A stretch of 64,000 nucleotides of DNA from Tribonema minus (lineage: Eukaryota; Sar; Xanthophyceae; Tribonematales; Tribonemataceae). The stretch spans positions 682,001 through 746,000 of the forward strand of contig JAFCMP010000057.1 in NCBI GenBank assembly GCA_017506865.1, given 5' to 3'. This document shows positions 60,392-64,000 of this stretch, in pieces. The position numbers were made by a program, and so were the translations under genes. Each line of letters starts with the position of its first letter. Within the stretch, counting starts at the first letter, position 1. Under the pieces are notes generated by a model that made no database searches, was not told where the DNA came from, and was given only the letters and a program-made list of their open reading frames with translations.

Positions 60392-62010
60392 GCCTGCGGA
60401 CTGTCAGCCGCCGCTTGAGGTGAGCAGAGTGAGAACCTCTCGAGCGATGATCACGCTCGACTCAGGTTGAAGTTTAAGTTGGTGTTCCTGGGTGGGCTGT
60501 GTGTGTGTGTGAACCACCAGTGGGACTCTGCCTTTACTACAGTAGCTTATGCGGCACTGCTAAGCCTGTGCGTGAAGGCTTTGATATTGACGAATGCAGT
60601 TGGTGTGCGCGTGCGGGCTTACAACCGTGCGTTGTGCGCACTCAACAGCAGAGTTCAGGCACTAGGTAGGTAGGCTGCTAAGACCGCTTCTTGCATTATC
60701 AAACACTTTTGCGCAAACCAGTGTTTCGAGTTGTGTAGGCCCCGCATCTAACTCCACCTAATGCTCAGTGCGTGACGCTTTTTGTAGCACTCGAGCAGCA
60801 GACGGGACAGGCCAGTGCATCAGGGAGCACAATATGCAACTGGCGTGGGGATTAACTTCAGCAGCGCGTTTGCATGCCGCCATGCCTGGCCATTGCCATG
60901 AGCGGCCTTATTGTTTATTGAAGTGGCCCACCGCAATCCAAACAGAGACCAATGCTCTGGCAGTGCTCAGCAGTGGTGCTACTCTCAGCAGATGCAGTGC
61001 TCACAATTACAGTGCGTGCCCGTCGTTCTTGCATTTGTGCACCACAACACCTGTTCTCACTTGATTCTCGCTGTCTGCGGTGAGAGCCGCCAATCTTAAA
61101 CATCCACAATGTGATGCTCGTATAAATGAGCCGCAAGCACTTGTGTTGCGTGGGGTATTGCCATATCTTTTAAGCATAAGAATGAGCATGTCAGCCTGTC
61201 GAGCACGGCTGTCAGCAGAAGTGTGGCTGCCGGGACCCCTTACAAATGCAACCTTACTGTACCATGAATGCCCAAGAAACTGGGTGCGGATCCAGCACTG
61301 ATGCTCGAGGAATATGTGCAGGTATAGACGAACCCTATTCTACATCGTCCGATCCTGCGCCCACGCCAAGCCAAGCTAAAATTATTCACCTTTCGCATGC
61401 ATCAAGCCGGGCCTTCTGTGAACAAACACGCATGCACATCACTGCATGCATCTAGCTGATGCTGTGCTCCCTTCAAAGGTAAAACCGTGCAGACATCACA
61501 CGTGCATGAAGCAGCAGTAGGAGCATAGAGGTGCATGGCAGTCGGTCATCATGACACATATTTCAAAGTTTATGCATTAACACCGTGGCCGCAATAGCCG
61601 GGGCAACCCAATCTTGAGAGAAGCTTATCAGCAATTTTGGGACAGATAGACTTACTTATGCTGACTTGTACGCAAGCCTGGCTGAGAGGGACCCTAAGGG
61701 GGGCATTATAATGCGATGCCCGCAAGCTTGTGCGCAGTGCGCAATGTGACAAAGCATAGCTGTAGCGGGCATCAGTACTGAAACGCATGGCACCCATGTT
61801 GGTATTCCCCTACACTCAGTCGTGCATCCGCCTTTCCCCCTTTCTGGTGCGCCTCGCCCCTCCGCCGCATTTTCCGATCCCCCATGATACCCAGCAGCCC
61901 GTGCCACTGCTGTACAGCGCACACGAGCCGTCAAAGTACTGGCTTGCCAAGTCTGCGTGCTGCCCACACACTCAGCGCCGCCCGGCTCCGACACCACGTA
62001 CGCCACTCAC
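60392..62010. other. Gap between unidentified minus-strand coding blocks
   Basis: Contains the second copy of the dispersed repeat (60503-60645). Otherwise I see only short frames and no recognisable exon. It may be a long intron if the two flanking coding blocks belong to one gene. Confidence 0.4.
60503..60645 (+). repeat. Diverged dispersed direct repeat, copy 2
   Basis: Same orientation as 56156-56306, with shared blocks GGGACTCTG, ATGCGGCACTGC, GCAGTTGGTGTG and CGTGCGTTGTGCGC. The pair brackets about 4.2 kb. Confidence 0.65.
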
Positions 62011-63717
62011 CGGTTGGCGCCAAACGAGCCCCTGACCATGCTCACCGCCAGACTGCGGTACTCCTGATTCATGGAGTAGCGCGACGCGCCCGCCCCCCCG
62101 CGCGCGCCGCCGCGCACCTCTACCATGAGCGGCAGCACGCGGAAGGGGGACGTGCCGGCCGACCAGTAGTGCGAGCACCACAGGTCCCCCTTGCAGGAGA
62201 CCTCCGGGGAGTCGTCGTCGTTGAGGCCCGCCAGGAACTCGTTCATAGCCGCGGCAAGCTCAGCGAGCTCGGCGTCCGCCCACGTACGCGCCTCGCGCCC
62301 GCCCTCAAAGTGCTGTGCGATCAGCTCCACCACATCGGAGGCGCCAGAGAACAGGCGCAGGTCCCTGCGCGCGGCGAGCTGCAGGCCCGTGAGGGCGCGC
62401 TCCATGACAGCAGCGCTCAGCTTGCGCCAGTTGACCATGTGGGCGCGCACGTGCTCAAACCTCTCCGGCTGCGACGCGTGCTGCAGCGACATGAACAGCA
62501 GGTACTCCTCGAAGTATCAGCTGGTGTCGCTGCTGCCGCTGCTGCTGCCGCTGCTGCTGCCGCTGCTGCTGCCGCCACCAGCGCTGGTGCCACCGCCGCC
62601 GGTGCTGCTGCTGCCCCCGCCGCCACTAGCGGACTTGTGCGCATTATTGAAGTTGATGATCATCTGTGGCACGCTGAAGACAGCCTGCTCCTCCGCGTCC
62701 CAGACAATGCTGAACTCGTCGACAAATTGGCCGGGACGGCAAAACGGGCCAATGAGCTGGTCGGCAAAATACGCCAGCAGGTCAAATATGGTAAAACTGT
62801 CGCTGAGCGCACTGTTCTGGATCTTGAGCCACTTCCTGTACTCCACCGTCTCGCTAACCTTAGGGTCAGGCTGCAGGCAGCCGCGCATGTCGTCGACAAA
62901 GTCGTCGAGCACTGTCATGTGTGCCCCGCTTGCCTTGAACTGGATCATCGCCCGCAGCACATCGCCCAGGCCATCTGCGAGCTCGTACGTGTCTGCGAGC
63001 ACTGGGTATACAGGCGCCGGCGGCGCAGCCGCAGCGCCAGCGGCAGCCGCATCGGCGCCGGCGCCCTCAGGGTCAAACTGGCTGTGCCCGGCGACAGCAC
63101 CGGCGGTGCGTACAATAGCCTGAGCGCCGCGCGGGCGCTTTGTCGCGGGCTCAAACGACACTTCGAAGTTGGCGTCAACGAGCGGCGCTGCCTTCTTGGG
63201 GCCGATGGTCTTGGGCTGCGCGTAGCGGATGTTGGCGCACGCGGAGTAGGCGGCGCACAGCGCCTCCTTCAGGTTGGCGCCACGCTGCAGGTGCGCCACG
63301 AGCTCCGCCATGAGGTGCGGGTGCGCGGAGACGCTGTCGTAGTCGTGCGCGTGGGTGAGCACTGTCACGCGCGGCGTGCCGTCCGCCGTCACAAAGCCGT
63401 TGCGGCGCAGCACCTCGAGCTGCTCGCCGCACACGCGCCCGAAGGCTTGCACGACAATGGAGATCGACAGAGCGTTGGTGACGGAGAGCGTGAGGTGGGT
63501 GCCGACGCGCCGGCTGCTGCGGATGCTGTAGAGGCGCATGTACTGGCGGTAGCAGTACACAACGAGCGGCGCCTCCAGGTGCGTCTGGTCGATTTGCTCC
63601 AGCACCTCCCCGATGGTCTGCTGTGGCAGAAGAGGCAGCTTGGAAAGGCGGCGCGCCGCGTTTACTACGCGCTCCTGCTCCGTCACCATGACCCAGGCAT
63701 GCCCGGGCAGTTTGTAC
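62011..63717 (-). CDS. Unidentified protein, 5' partial, with in-frame TGA
   Basis: A GC-rich coding block read on the minus strand from an AG acceptor at 63718-63719 (earlier exons off the window or unrecognised) to a GTGAGT donor after 62011. About 400 codons run to 62520, including VVYCYRQYMRLYSIR, VLTHAHDYDSVSAHPHLMAE, LVDANFEVSFEPATKRP and FDLLAYFADQLIGPF, and then a Gly/Ser-rich repeat. A TGA (62517-62519) follows, after which the same frame continues with YFEEYLLFMSLQHAS and about 160 further codons with coding composition, ending SMVRGSFGANR. I do not recognise the family. The open frame on the opposite strand has the composition of an antisense shadow. Confidence 0.5.
62522..62611 (-). 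repeat. Gly/Ser-encoding trinucleotide-rich repeat
   Basis: On the plus strand this reads GCTGCTGCCGCTGCTGCTGCC-like triplets; on the coding strand it gives (Gly-Ser-Ser-Ser)n preceded by Gly-rich sequence, immediately before the in-frame TGA. Probably a length-variable linker. Confidence 0.85.
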
Positions 63718-64000
63718 CTGCGCGCGGTTAAGGTTGAGGTATGGGTCCGCCAGATGCTGATCAACTAGATAGTCACATCACTATGATAATCTTGGTACCG
63801 ATGTGAGTTGTTGCACCAGAACAAATATGTGACCAACTCAGGTTTTCACTCTGCAAAGATCCTGCACAATATCTACTGCACAACCATATACACTTCATTA
63901 CAAAATTAGACTTATCATATAAATGCTTGAGAATGAGGCATACTTCTAAGACAGATTAGACTTATCATAAAAATGCTTGAGAATGAGGCATACATCTAAG
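63718..64000. other. AT-richer right edge of the window
   Basis: Probable intron or upstream region of the gene at 62011-63717. No coding potential is evident. It ends in a tandem repeat. Confidence 0.45.
63905..64000. repeat. 50-bp tandem repeat, truncated by the window end
   Basis: ATTAGACTTATCAT followed by AAATGCTTGAGAATGAGGC begins at 63905 and again at 63955 with few differences. It may be the start of a longer satellite-like array. Confidence 0.85.

Noticed and set aside
61884-63731. 615-codon open frame on the plus strand
   Set aside because: It is antisense to the minus-strand coding block and has the Arg/His/Ala/Val-rich composition of an antisense shadow. The minus strand has the protein-like sequence and splice sites.
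1-64000. CRISPR arrays, bacterial operons, rRNA or tRNA genes
   Set aside because: None seen. The repeats present are tandem splice-site units, telomere-like DNA or simple repeats, and no tRNA B-box with matching acceptor stem was noticed by eye.

Overview
The window is nuclear DNA of an intron-rich, moderately GC-rich eukaryote. The most likely source is a chlorophyte green alga. The reasons are dense short-exon genes with Ala/Gln-rich low-complexity insertions, a plant-type PICOT/GRXS17-like monothiol glutaredoxin, a U-box protein, and C-rich tracts ahead of 3' splice sites. The assignment is an inference, not a proof. I built exon models by hand from family conservation, splice dinucleotides and reading-frame continuity. 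No RNA evidence or database search was available.

Layout, left to right. (1) 255-3588 (-): TRM10-type tRNA m1G9 methyltransferase, with its last exon off the left edge. (2) 3816-16525 (+): a complete 19-exon REV1 translesion polymerase with BRCT, Q-rich linker, UmuC/IMS catalytic core, three UBM-like motifs and a C-terminal domain. It sits head-to-head with TRM10 over a 227-bp gap. (3) 16928-21978: an inverted duplication of about 1 kb enclosing about 3 kb that holds a decayed, unidentified coding relic. The right arm carries the promoter and most of the first exon of (4), a U-box gene at 21675-23680 (+). The left arm is a truncated copy of the same sequence. (5) 25318-28108 (-): a GLRX3/GRXS17-like protein (thioredoxin-like domain plus CGFS glutaredoxin domain). 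It is convergent with the U-box gene and head-to-head, over 346 bp, with (6), a 27.4-kb, 52-exon myosin heavy chain at 28455-55850 (+). The myosin model encodes about 2,686 residues: a canonical motor followed by an Ala-rich helical tail of about 1,790 residues with no domain I recognise. (7) 55851-64000: a repeat-laden region with G-tracts, a fold-back element, interstitial telomere-like TTAGGG repeats, a diverged direct repeat at 56.2 and 60.6 kb, and unidentified minus-strand coding sequences. One of those is interrupted in frame by a TGA and another by a -1 frame break.

The genes are housekeeping functions (tRNA modification, DNA damage tolerance, ubiquitin ligation, Fe-S/redox chaperoning, actin motor) and show no joint pathway. 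The most unusual features are the following. First, about 7 of 82 modelled introns use GC donors. Second, the myosin appears to be an undescribed class. Third, one myosin intron carries a tandem array of 5' splice sites at its start and a tandem array of 3' splice-site/exon starts, separated by degenerate CCCTAA telomere-like repeats, at its end.
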